Origin: an uncultured Sutterella sp.
Lineage (GTDB): Bacteria > Pseudomonadota > Gammaproteobacteria > Burkholderiales > Burkholderiaceae_F
Reading direction: 5' to 3'
NCBI GenBank assembly: GCA_905206365.1
Contig: CAJLHF010000006.1
Coordinates: 1-64,000 of the forward strand
Length of the DNA stretch: 64,000 bases
In this document: in pieces, positions 38,975 through 46,725 of the stretch
Layout of the letters: each line of letters opens with the position of its first letter
Position numbering within the stretch: the stretch's first letter is position 1
Translations under genes and position numbers: made by a program
The notes under the pieces: generated by a model
What the model saw: only the letters and a program-made list of their open reading frames with translations
Database searches by the model: none
What the model was told of the DNA's origin: nothing

Positions 38975-39214
38975 ATGGTGCATCGTCTGACGATCAAGGG
39001 GCAGGTTACGATCCCCAAGGACATTCGTGAATTTCTCGGCCTGCGCGAAGGCAATTCCTGCGTGGAATTCGCGGTGGCGCCCGACGGTAGCGTCGTCGTG
39101 CGTAAGGCGCAACCCGTGGCGCCGAAGCGTGAAACGGGCCCCGGCCCCCGCTCGCGCCTTCGCCGTCAGTTGAATACCCCGCGCGTGAACTTCGCGGCGA
39201 CGCTCGCCGCGTGA
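38975..39214 (+). CDS. AbrB/MazE/SpoVT-fold DNA-binding protein
   Basis: This 79-residue protein starts MVHRLTIKGQVTIPKDIREFLGLREGNSCVEF, the swapped-hairpin AbrB fold found in transition-state regulators and MazE-type antitoxins. The fold occupies residues 1-48. A basic Pro/Arg-rich tail (PVAPKRETGPGPRSRLRRQ) follows. GAGGAG precedes the ATG at a good distance. No toxin ORF (PemK/MazF or VapC-like) is found before the terminator at 39294, so it is an orphan. It may autoregulate through the repeats upstream. Confidence 0.85.
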   Translation: MVHRLTIKGQVTIPKDIREFLGLREGNSCVEFAVAPDGSVVVRKAQPVAPKRETGPGPRSRLRRQLNTPRVNFAATLAA

Positions 39215-39293
39215 TTCAGATCCCACGCGAAAGCGCGGTGCGGCCCGAGGGATTTTCGGTCTCTTTCCCCCGTCGGGTTAGGTAACAAACATT

Positions 39294-39331
39294 CGGCTCT
39301 CGATGCCAGCGTGCGTCGGGAGCCGTTTTTT
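39294..39331 (+). terminator. Terminator after the AbrB-type gene
   Basis: CGGCTCTCGATGC (from 39294) pairs with GTGCGTCGGGAGCCG (to about 39325) and TTTTTT follows, 80 bp past the stop. Confidence 0.8.
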
Positions 39332-39368
39332 CTCTGCGAGGTGAGTCTGCTCGCCGTTTCGCAGGCAA

Positions 39369-39406
39369 CAAAAAACCCGCCGGGCCGTGTGCGGCGCGCA
39401 GGGCGG
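39369..39406 (-). terminator. Terminator after tRNA-Glu
   Basis: CCCGCC (39375-39380) pairs with GGCGGG (39401-39406). On the minus strand six T follow (A-run 39369-39374), 40 bp past the tRNA 3' end. Confidence 0.75.
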
Positions 39407-39443
39407 GAGCGTTCGAACTCGCTCGAGTTCGTTTGGAATCGAT

Positions 39444-39519
39444 TGGCGTCCCCAATGGGAGTCGAACCCATGTTCACAGCGTGAGGGGCTGTTGTCCTAG
39501 GCCTCTAGACGATAGGGAC
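39444..39519 (-). tRNA. tRNA-Glu (CTC anticodon) with C at position 33
   Basis: The 76-nt minus-strand gene matches the bacterial tRNA-Glu pattern. The acceptor stem is GTCCCTA/TGGGGAC with G73 and encoded CCA, the D arm is GTCTAGAGGCCTAGGAC, the anticodon stem is ACAGC/GCTGT, and the T arm is ATGGG/CCCAT. The anticodon loop reads CCCTCAC, giving anticodon CTC but a C at position 33, where T is nearly universal. It sits beside gltX, whose product charges it. A tRNA-Glu(TTC) must exist elsewhere. Confidence 0.92.
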
Positions 39520-39632
39520 GTTCATGAAGCAGAGAAGAAAATTCTACGCCCGCCGTCTCGGAGCGGCGCATAGCGACCGTGAGAACCTTTGAGGCAAAGC
39601 AAAAGTTCGAACGCTCCGAACCGAAGTCGCGT

Positions 39633-39668
39633 AAAAAAGCCCGCCCAAGCGGACTCGGGCGGGCTTTT
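39633..39668 (-). terminator. Terminator after gltX
   Basis: GCCCGCCC (39639-39646) pairs with GGGCGGGC (39657-39664), with A- and T-runs outside. It lies 24 bp past the gltX stop. Confidence 0.85.
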
Positions 39669-39691
39669 GAAGGGATCGAATTCTCCCGGGA

Positions 39692-41086
39692 TCAGGCGAG
39701 CGCGGCCTTGATGCGGTTGAGAACGTTGTCTTTGCCGATCAGGCAGAGCGTCACGTCGATCTGGGGGGTGCGGTCCGCGGCACAGACCACGACGCGCAAC
39801 GGCGTGGCGAGCACCTTCATCGAGATGCCTTGTTCTTCCATCACGGCCTGAATGCAGTGATAGACGTTTTCGGGGGTCATGTCGGCGAGGGCTTCAAGCT
39901 TTTCGCCGAAGAGCTTGAGAGCTTCGCGACCGCCGTTATCGAGCGCGGCACGGGCGGCTTCCGGATCGACCTTGGGTTCGACGTAGAAGAAGAGCGCGGC
40001 GTCGGCGAGCTTTTCGAGCGTGGCCGAGCGGGACTTCAAGAGGCCGCACACCGCTTTGAGGCAGGGGCCGCCTTCGATCTTGCCGCCGCGGGCTTCGATG
40101 CGCGGTGCGGCGAGCTCCGCAAGGCGCGCGTCGTCGGCTTCCTTCATGTACTGCTGGTTGAGCCACTCGAGCTTCTTCCAGTCGATGCGGGCGGCGGCAC
40201 GCGAGCAGTCGGAGAGTTCGAACACCTTGGCGAGTTCGTCGCGGGAGAACTTCTCCATATTGCCGTGGCCCCAGCCGAGACGGGCGAGGTAGTTGAAGAT
40301 GGCTTCGGGGAGGTAACCCTGACGTTCGTATTCGAGCACCGACACCGTGCCGTGACGCTTCGAAAGCTTCTGGCCGTCCTGGCCGCAGATGAGCGGCAGG
40401 TGCGCGAAGACCGGCACTTCGGCGCCGAGCGCGTTGTAGATGTTGATCTGACGGGGAGTGTTGTTGATGTGGTCGGCACCGCGAATGACGTGGCTCACCT
40501 TCATGTCCCAGTCGTCGACGACGACGGCGAAGTTGTAGGTGGGGATGCCGTTGCGCATGATGATGAGGTCGTCGAGCTCGCTGTTGGCGACCGTGATCGG
40601 GCCGTAGACCGCGTCGTTCCACGTAACGGCGCCGTCGTCCGGATTGCGGAAGCGAATCACGGGCTGAACGCCTTCGGGGATGGGCTTGCCGACACAGTTT
40701 TCGGGGCGCCAGCGGCCGTCGTAGCGGGGTTTCAGGCCGCGGGCCTTCTGGTCTTCGCGCATCGCGTCGAGTTCTTCGGGCGTCGCGTAGCAGTAGTAGG
40801 CGCGACCGTCGGCGAGCATCTGATCGACTACTTCCTTGTAGCGTTCGAGACGGTCCATCTGATAGATGGGACCTTCGTCGTAGTCGAGGTTGAGCCACTT
40901 CATGCCGTCGAGAATGACCTGAACGGCTTCCTTCGTCGAGCGGACCTGGTCCGTGTCTTCGATGCGAAGGAGGAACTTGCCGCCGAAGTGGCGGGCCACG
41001 GCCCAGCAGTAGATGGCCGTACGGGCCGTACCGAGATGCATCATGCCCGTGGGGCTCGGAGCGATGCGGGTGCGAATTTCTTTCAT
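39692..41086 (-). CDS. gltX: Glutamyl-tRNA synthetase
   Basis: GltX attaches glutamate to tRNA-Glu. The 464-residue class I enzyme has the HIGH-type motif in APSPTGMMHLGTAR (9-22), a Rossmann domain with LLRIEDTDQVRS, and the KMSKS equivalent GQKLSKRHG. An all-helical anticodon-binding C-terminal half follows. The zinc-binding Cys cluster of E. coli GltX is not evident. The start is the ATG at 41086; the frame stays open upstream without family similarity. It is followed by tRNA-Glu on the same strand. Confidence 0.97.
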   Translation of the reverse strand: MKEIRTRIAPSPTGMMHLGTARTAIYCWAVARHFGGKFLLRIEDTDQVRSTKEAVQVILDGMKWLNLDYDEGPIYQMDRLERYKEVVDQMLADGRAYYCYATPEELDAMREDQKARGLKPRYDGRWRPENCVGKPIPEGVQPVIRFRNPDDGAVTWNDAVYGPITVANSELDDLIIMRNGIPTYNFAVVVDDWDMKVSHVIRGADHINNTPRQINIYNALGAEVPVFAHLPLICGQDGQKLSKRHGTVSVLEYERQGYLPEAIFNYLARLGWGHGNMEKFSRDELAKVFELSDCSRAAARIDWKKLEWLNQQYMKEADDARLAELAAPRIEARGGKIEGGPCLKAVCGLLKSRSATLEKLADAALFFYVEPKVDPEAARAALDNGGREALKLFGEKLEALADMTPENVYHCIQAVMEEQGISMKVLATPLRVVVCAADRTPQIDVTLCLIGKDNVLNRIKAALA

Positions 41087-41298
41087 AAATTTTTCGGCGC
41101 GGAGAGCCGCGCAGTCGTACGCGGGAGGAGCGCCGCTCCTCGGTTGGTTAACGCATGCCGATCGCCGGTGCTCGGCAGGCGCCTCAATGGGGGCGCGGCG
41201 GACCAGGCGTCGCAAAAAACAAATTTTAGCACTCGGCGTCGGACCTTCGCCGCGGATGGTGTCGGAAGCGACGGGTAGTGACGGGCAACGACGGAAAG

Positions 41299-41336
41299 CG
41301 AAACGGGGAGCGCATCTTCATGCGCTCCCCGTTTCG
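41299..41336 (-). terminator. Long hairpin after the DUF401 transporter gene
   Basis: A perfect 17-bp stem (41299-41315 with 41320-41336) has a 4-nt loop and lies 34 bp past the stop on the minus strand. The T-run on that side is weak (CTTTCC); on the plus strand TTTTTTT follows about 12 nt later. Confidence 0.65.
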
Positions 41337-41369
41337 AAAGACTTGGAGTTTTTTTAGAACTTCAACGAA

Positions 41370-42593
41370 TCACGCGGCCGTCAACGCGTACCAGACCGAG
41401 AAGACAGCAAGCACGAGAGCTTCCATCACCACGACGGGCGCGAGCGTTTTGAAGAAGTCCGACTTGAAGTAGTCGACCGTAATCGTGAGGCACACGTGGG
41501 TGGGGGTCACCATCTGGCCCGCCACGCCGAAAACAAGCGCAAGGCCCGCGAGGTCGAGACTCCCCGGGGCGATCCCCGCCACGATCGGCATCATGATCGC
41601 CACGTGCCCCTGGCTCATGCCGGTGAGTACCCCGATCACGAAGCTCGTCACGCCGACAATTACCGGAACGGGGAGGGCGGAGCCGACAAAGGCGGCGATG
41701 ATTTCGGAGAGTACGCCCGTCGAGGTGAGGAGTCCGATGAAGTAGAGAATGCACAGGACGTTGAGGATGAGCTTTACGTCGAGCGCACCGAGAAAGACCT
41801 CCTTCACGCCGACGGGGCGCCGCGCGAGCGCGAGGACGGGCACCATGGCCACCACCACGAGCCCCATCGCCACGGCGGCCGAGACGTCGAATGCCATCAT
41901 GAGGACGACGTTGACGAGCACGGGCGCGAAAGCGAGCGTGATGTCGAGCGCGTTGAGGCGCCGCAATTCGGGCGTCGCGTCGACCCGCGTCTTCTTTTCT
42001 TCGAAGCGAAGCGGTCGGATGAGAACAAGCCACCCAATTGCAAAGGCAGCGACCGCGAGCCACGCAAGGTGCACGACAAGGGCGGAGACCGAAATACCGA
42101 TGATCGAGCATGCCAAAATCATGCCCGGGATGATGGGGCTGCAGAATTCGCAGACGTGACGGAACCAGAAGTTGATGGCCGCTTTGCTTTCCTGAGAGAT
42201 CGTCGCGCCGCGGCTTGCCTGATCGACGATCGGCGCAGAAAACCGTGCGCCCCCGACGCTCGGCAAAAGGCCGAGGAAGGCGGGCATCGCCGAGAGCGTC
42301 ACGCGCGTGGAGTGAAAGATCCGATTGAGCGCTTCGACCATGCCTTTGAGCGTACCCGATCGGCGCAATTGGATTTCAAGGCACATTACGAAGTAAAGCG
42401 CAAAGAGGAGGTCGTAGGTCCTCTCCAGCGTCGCGGTCGTGACGGCCGCATCGACTAGGCTGGCGACCGTGCGGTCTTCGGCCAGCCAGAAAACAAATCC
42501 CCCGGCGAGAATCGACGGCCCGATGGGTACTCGAAAGCGCAAAAGAACGACGATCACGAGGATCGCGAGCGCGAGAATGAGAAAAATGTTCAT
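41370..42593 (-). CDS. DUF401-like integral membrane protein, probable transporter
   Basis: The 407-residue protein has about ten hydrophobic helices. The motif LLPSVGGARFSAPIV resembles the LPxPGGAxFSAP block of the DUF401 family, and a second half with GVLTGMSQGHVAIMMPIV repeats the pattern. These proteins belong near the ion-transporter superfamily of carboxylate carriers; the substrate is unknown. The start is uncertain: ATG 42593 or TTG 42608, neither with a strong ribosome-binding site. It is downstream of the AEC-type transporter on the same strand. Confidence 0.75.
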   Translation of the reverse strand: MNIFLILALAILVIVVLLRFRVPIGPSILAGGFVFWLAEDRTVASLVDAAVTTATLERTYDLLFALYFVMCLEIQLRRSGTLKGMVEALNRIFHSTRVTLSAMPAFLGLLPSVGGARFSAPIVDQASRGATISQESKAAINFWFRHVCEFCSPIIPGMILACSIIGISVSALVVHLAWLAVAAFAIGWLVLIRPLRFEEKKTRVDATPELRRLNALDITLAFAPVLVNVVLMMAFDVSAAVAMGLVVVAMVPVLALARRPVGVKEVFLGALDVKLILNVLCILYFIGLLTSTGVLSEIIAAFVGSALPVPVIVGVTSFVIGVLTGMSQGHVAIMMPIVAGIAPGSLDLAGLALVFGVAGQMVTPTHVCLTITVDYFKSDFFKTLAPVVVMEALVLAVFSVWYALTAA

Positions 42594-42645
42594 GATAGTG
42601 TTTTGCAAGCGCGCCTACTCGAACAGCGGCAAGCCTATTCCCTTT

Positions 42646-42688
42646 GTGGTCGTGCCGCTCGGGCGGTTCGCAAGCGGCATAAGACCAC
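42646..42688. repeat. Nested inverted repeat between two transporter genes
   Basis: TGCCGCT (42653-42659) pairs with AGCGGCA (42673-42679), nested in GTGGTC (42646-42651) with GACCAC (42683-42688). No T-run follows in either direction. It could be an operator or an RNA structure in the 234-bp gap. Confidence 0.55.
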
Positions 42689-42827
42689 TATGATGCGCCT
42701 TTTGGCGCCGTTTTGCGCTCGGGCCGACGCACCCGACCCAAACGACGAACATCCGTCGGGAACAATCGGACAGCCGCTCGGGAGGCGGCGGAACGCGCCG
42801 CGGGTGCCGCCCCAAGCGGAAAGAGGA

Positions 42828-43742
42828 TCAGAGAATCGCGGCGAGCACCGACATCATGACGATCGCGACACCGACGCTCATGCTCGAAAGGTTGGCGGCA
42901 AGCGCCAGGTCGCCTTCCATCTTCGCCGTGTAAATCAGGTTCATGGCGGGCACGGGACTGAAGGCGACGAGCGCCAGCGCGCGACGCACTTCAAGGTCGA
43001 AGGGAAGCAGGAAGTAAAAGGCCGCCGCCAGCGCCGCCTGCATGAGGAAGCGCTCCCCGAGGAGCTTCAGAAGGCGCTTCATCGTCCCGGGCGGCATCGA
43101 AATGTTGATCGACTCCCCGATCATCACCATACACAAGAAGGTGTTGGCATTCGCCGCAACGGACGTGCACGTCGTGACGGCGTCAGGGAGGCGAATCGAC
43201 GCGAACGAAAGAACGAGCATCAGCAGGTAGCTCAAGGTCGGCCCCGAACGCAGAAGCTTCCCGCCGACGTTTTTCACCGCGCCCCAGGCGGTCGTCTTCT
43301 CTTTGGCGCCTGCCACAACCGCATAGGTGCCGCCCGCCGACATGACGGAGTTGCCGATATCAAAGACGATCGTCGTGAGAAAGCCCGTTCCGGGATAGAA
43401 AGCCTGAATGTACGGAATAGCGAAGGGGCCGATCGAAAAGCCCGAGAGGTTCAGACGGTCGAACGCGCGCGTGTCTTCGTCGGGCGCCTTGCGCGCAAAA
43501 AGCGTGGCGATCCCGAGAAAGAGAAGGTTCGAGAGAAAGCCGAGGATCACTACCCAAACCATGTCGCCCGTCACGGCGACGCCGTTCAGACCCGTGATGA
43601 CGACGCACGGGAGCGTTACGCACAACACAAGGCCGCTCACGGCGTGGAAGGCTTCGGCACGAAGGATCTCGAGCCGTCGGAGGAGGTAGCCGAGAAAGAT
43701 GAAAAGCGCGAGCGAAAGAACTTTGGCGGTTCCGGTATCCAT
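42828..43742 (-). CDS. AEC-family transporter (auxin-efflux-carrier fold)
   Basis: The 304-residue protein starts MDTGTAKVLSLALFIFLGYLLRR and has about ten membrane helices in two halves. TLPCVVITGL near residue 45 and PPGTMKRLLKLL and SPVPAMNLIY later are in the style of AEC carriers such as malonate or malate exporters. The substrate is unknown. An in-frame ATG 30 codons upstream (43832) has GGAAAAG before it and is an alternative start. The chosen one matches the family's normal N-terminus. It is upstream of the DUF401 gene. Confidence 0.82.
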   Translation of the reverse strand: MDTGTAKVLSLALFIFLGYLLRRLEILRAEAFHAVSGLVLCVTLPCVVITGLNGVAVTGDMVWVVILGFLSNLLFLGIATLFARKAPDEDTRAFDRLNLSGFSIGPFAIPYIQAFYPGTGFLTTIVFDIGNSVMSAGGTYAVVAGAKEKTTAWGAVKNVGGKLLRSGPTLSYLLMLVLSFASIRLPDAVTTCTSVAANANTFLCMVMIGESINISMPPGTMKRLLKLLGERFLMQAALAAAFYFLLPFDLEVRRALALVAFSPVPAMNLIYTAKMEGDLALAANLSSMSVGVAIVMMSVLAAIL

Positions 43743-43893
43743 GGCGAAATCCAAGATGTCGCCCGGATCGAGCTCTCGAATCGGTTGGGGGAGTAGGAAG
43801 AGGGCGGCGTTGAGGAGAAAGGAACTCCCCATGCTACAGCGCTTTTCCGCCCCGCGCCCCCAACCAAAGTAGGGGGCGCAAAGGTGCGCGCGT

Positions 43894-44529
43894 TCAGCGC
43901 GCTCCTTCGGATTTTTTGTTCGTCCCCAGGCGCGCGACGAAGTCGCGCACGTATTCGGGAAGCTCCTCGGCGCTTCGTTCGGTCAAGTGCCCCATCGAGA
44001 ATTCGCAGCCGCACCAGAGCTGGTTGTAAAAGTGCTCGGCCGCAAGGATTTCGGAGCGGCGGTTCTGGAGCCCTCCTTTGCGCCAGTTGACGTCCCAATA
44101 GGCGGTTTTGCCGCTCGTAAACTCCGCGGCTTCGAGCGCAGCCTCGCGGATCTGGTCGAGACGCTTCCAGCGACTTCCCGCCAGCGTCGTCGTAAAGCGC
44201 GGGATCCCGAGTTCGACCGCACACTGCGCGGTCGCACGCATGCGTACGCCGAAGCACGCCCGGCAGCGTCGTCCGCGTTCGGGTTCGTTTTCGAGTCCCC
44301 GCACGGCTTCCAACCACCGCGCGTGATCGTAGTCGCCGTCGACGAACGGGACGCCGATCTTTTCGCAGTACCGCACGCACTCCTTCTTGCGCACGAGGTA
44401 CTCCTCGGCGGGGAAGATGTTCGGGTTGAAGTAAAAGACGGTCGGCGCGTAGTCGTTTTGAAGGAGCCACTCGAGAATGGCGCTCGAGCAAGGGGCGCAG
44501 CAGCTGTGAAGAAGAACGGGTTCGGACAT
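43894..44529 (-). CDS. queH: Epoxyqueuosine reductase QueH
   Basis: QueH makes the final reduction of epoxyqueuosine to queuosine in tRNA and is an alternative to QueG. The 211-residue product has the N-terminal HSCCAPCSS (C10, C11, C14), FNPNIFPAEEY and DGDYDHARWLE. RCRACFGVRM and a C-terminal WCGCEF supply further metal-binding cysteines. The start is at MSEPVLLHSCC. It diverges from yggS, with a 152-bp shared gap. No other queuosine genes are in the window. Confidence 0.92.
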   Translation of the reverse strand: MSEPVLLHSCCAPCSSAILEWLLQNDYAPTVFYFNPNIFPAEEYLVRKKECVRYCEKIGVPFVDGDYDHARWLEAVRGLENEPERGRRCRACFGVRMRATAQCAVELGIPRFTTTLAGSRWKRLDQIREAALEAAEFTSGKTAYWDVNWRKGGLQNRRSEILAAEHFYNQLWCGCEFSMGHLTERSAEELPEYVRDFVARLGTNKKSEGAR

Positions 44530-44681
44530 CGTGCGTTCCGCGCGCGGCCGGACGTGCCCGCCGAGGGAAAAGCGTTCGAGTGCGGGAAGGACGACGCGCT
44601 TCCGACGCGATAAAGATAAACTTCTCGAACACCCTCGGGCAGCGTGCCGCACGGGTTGGAGTTGACAACGGAAAGCATTGT

Positions 44682-45419
44682 ATGAGCATTTTGGAACCCG
44701 GTCTCAACGAGCGCATAGAAGCTCTGCGCGGGCGCATCGCAGCGGCCTGCGAAAGGGCCGCCCGGTGCCCGGACGACGTGAAACTGCTGGCGGTCGGTAA
44801 GACGTTCAATGAACGCGCGCTCGAAGCCGCGGCCGATCTGGGGCTTCGTGCGTTCGGGGAAAACTACGCTCAAGAGGGGTGCGCGAAGGTCGATTGGTTC
44901 CGGGCGAACCGTCCCGATCTCGCGGAAGAGCTCGAATGGCACTTCATCGGCCCCCTTCAGGCCAACAAAACGCGTCCGGTCGCCGAGCGCTTCGACTGGG
45001 TCGAGTCCGTCGACAGGCTTCGCATCGCGGAGCGACTGTCGGCGCAGCGCCCCGAGAGGCTCGGCCCCCTCAACGTGCTCGTCGAGGTCAACATCGACGG
45101 CGAAGCGACGAAGTCGGGCGTGAAGCCCGAGGAACTCCCCGATTTTCTTGAGGCCGTGGCGGCTTTTCCGGGGCTCAGGCTTCGCGGTCTCATGGTGATT
45201 CCCGCCCCGGCGGACGACGTCGAAGCGCAACGGGTGCCGTTGCACGCGGCGCGCTCGCTTTTCGGGGCCGTCCGTTCGGCGCACCCCGGATGGACGGCGT
45301 TCGACACGCTCTCCATGGGAATGAGCGCTGATCTGGAAGCGGCCGTGGCGGAAGGGAGCACCGAGGTGCGGATCGGGAGCGCCCTTTTCGGGCGACGCGA
45401 CTACGGAGCCCGTCGCTGA
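44682..45419 (+). CDS. yggS: YggS/PROSC-family PLP homeostasis protein
   Basis: The 245-residue protein binds pyridoxal phosphate and maintains PLP and amino-acid balance. The PLP lysine is K40 in KLLAVGKTF. FGENYAQE, WHFIGPLQANK, EVNIDGEATKSG and the C-terminal SMGMSADLEAAVAEGSTEVRIGS are the family blocks, the last split here for length. GGAAAG precedes the ATG. proC follows 117 bp later, the classical yggS-proC pair. Confidence 0.95.
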   Translation: MSILEPGLNERIEALRGRIAAACERAARCPDDVKLLAVGKTFNERALEAAADLGLRAFGENYAQEGCAKVDWFRANRPDLAEELEWHFIGPLQANKTRPVAERFDWVESVDRLRIAERLSAQRPERLGPLNVLVEVNIDGEATKSGVKPEELPDFLEAVAAFPGLRLRGLMVIPAPADDVEAQRVPLHAARSLFGAVRSAHPGWTAFDTLSMGMSADLEAAVAEGSTEVRIGSALFGRRDYGARR

Positions 45420-45536
45420 CACGCCCCGCGGCCCCTCATGGGAGGGGCATGTCCGCGGCATCGATTTTCTTCGAAACAAAGAGGCGCCCTCGGGCGCACA
45501 ACGAACGGAGGCGGCGCCCGCAAGGGGCCGAACGTT

Positions 45537-46343
45537 ATGGAACACATCATCGGATTTCTCGGGGGCGGCAACATGGCGGGCGCCATGATCGGGGGACTGC
45601 TCAAAACGACCGATCCCGCTCGCATTCGCGTGGCGGATCGTCACCCTGAAAAGCTCGCGCACTTTGCCGAAGCGGGCGTTCGCACGTACGACGGCCCGGG
45701 CGACTGGGTGACGGAGTGCTCGCTCTTGGTGCTCGCCGTGAAACCTCAGAACATGAAGGAAGCGGTTGAGCCCTACGTGCCCTTCCTCAACCCCGACGGG
45801 TGCGCCCTTTCGATCGCCGCGGGGATCGAAGCGTCGGCCCTTTCCGCATGGCTTGGGGGCTATCGGGTGCTTCGTGCGATGCCCAACACCCCCGCGCTCG
45901 TCGGCTGCGGCATGACGGGCTTCTGGGCTCCCGAGGGGACGAGCCCCGGGATGCTCGCCGCGGCCGAACACGTGCTGAAGGCTTCGGGCGACGTCGTGCG
46001 CGTTCCCGACGAAAACGGGATCGACCTCGTGGGGGCGATCCCTGGCTCGGGCCCCGCCTACGTTTTCCGTTTTATGGAAGCTCTGGAAGCGGCGGGCCTC
46101 AAGCGGGGGCTAGCCCCGGAAGCAGCGCGGTCGCTTGCGCTCGGGACCGTGTACGGCGCCGCGGTGCTTGCGCGCAGTACCGACGAGCCCTTCGCGCGGT
46201 TGCGCGAAAAGGTGACGAGCAAGGGCGGCACGACCGCCAAAGCGCTTGAGGTCATGAACGCGCGCGACATCGACGGCATGATGGACGAGGCGATCGAGGC
46301 GGCGCTCAAACGCACGGCCGAGATGAAGGCGATGTTTCGCTGA
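45537..46343 (+). CDS. proC: Pyrroline-5-carboxylate reductase
   Basis: ProC reduces pyrroline-5-carboxylate to proline with NAD(P)H. The 268-residue product has the Rossmann motif IGFLGGGNMAGAMI (5-18), AVKPQNM, MPNTPALVGCGM, GSGPAYVFRFMEAL and the C-terminal VTSKGGTTAKAL. The ATG at 45537 has AAGGGG upstream. Together with proA at 60-61 kb two proline-synthesis steps are encoded in the window. A good terminator follows. Confidence 0.97.
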   Translation: MEHIIGFLGGGNMAGAMIGGLLKTTDPARIRVADRHPEKLAHFAEAGVRTYDGPGDWVTECSLLVLAVKPQNMKEAVEPYVPFLNPDGCALSIAAGIEASALSAWLGGYRVLRAMPNTPALVGCGMTGFWAPEGTSPGMLAAAEHVLKASGDVVRVPDENGIDLVGAIPGSGPAYVFRFMEALEAAGLKRGLAPEAARSLALGTVYGAAVLARSTDEPFARLREKVTSKGGTTAKALEVMNARDIDGMMDEAIEAALKRTAEMKAMFR

Positions 46344-46361
46344 GAAAGGCGAGAAATAAGC

Positions 46362-46392
46362 AAAGGGCGGGGGGCGGCTCCCGCCCTTTTTT
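46362..46392 (+). terminator. Terminator after proC
   Basis: AAAGGGCGGG (46362-46371) pairs with CCCGCCCTTT (46380-46389), followed by further T. Confidence 0.85.
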
Positions 46393-46725
46393 ACGTGTTT
46401 CCAGAGGGAATCGGGTCGTCTTCCCGTCGAGAATCCGTCCTGTACACGCTTTTTCCGGAAAGCGAAAGACATGGAAACACCTACGGAAAAACAGAGGTTA
46501 TTGTTCTCTTGACGTATAGACGTACGCCCGATCGGCCCATATGATGAAGCTCGGGTCGTCGCGCGTGCCGTGGTGTTGACGCGTTCTCGGTGTCCCGGGG
46601 TGCTCGGGCGACTTCAGGAGTCCGTCTTTCCTCCTACAGGAAAGCGTCGGCGGACGACCCGTTTCCGTACGACGGGCGGTCGTGTGCCGAGGCGAGAAAG
46701 ACCGAAGCTCTCGGAGAGACACACT
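46393..46725 (+). promoter_or_regulatory. Upstream region of the ugp operon
   Basis: These 333 bp hold no gene and become AT-richer at 46450-46520. TTGACG (46514-46519) looks like a -35, but the -10 at the right distance is poor. TATAGA directly after it could be a -10 of another start. I did not find a convincing Pho box. Confidence 0.35.

Noticed and set aside
38975..39293. Toxin-antitoxin module around the AbrB/MazE-like gene
   Set aside because: No toxin-sized ORF with ribosome-binding site lies before the terminator or on the opposite strand next to it.
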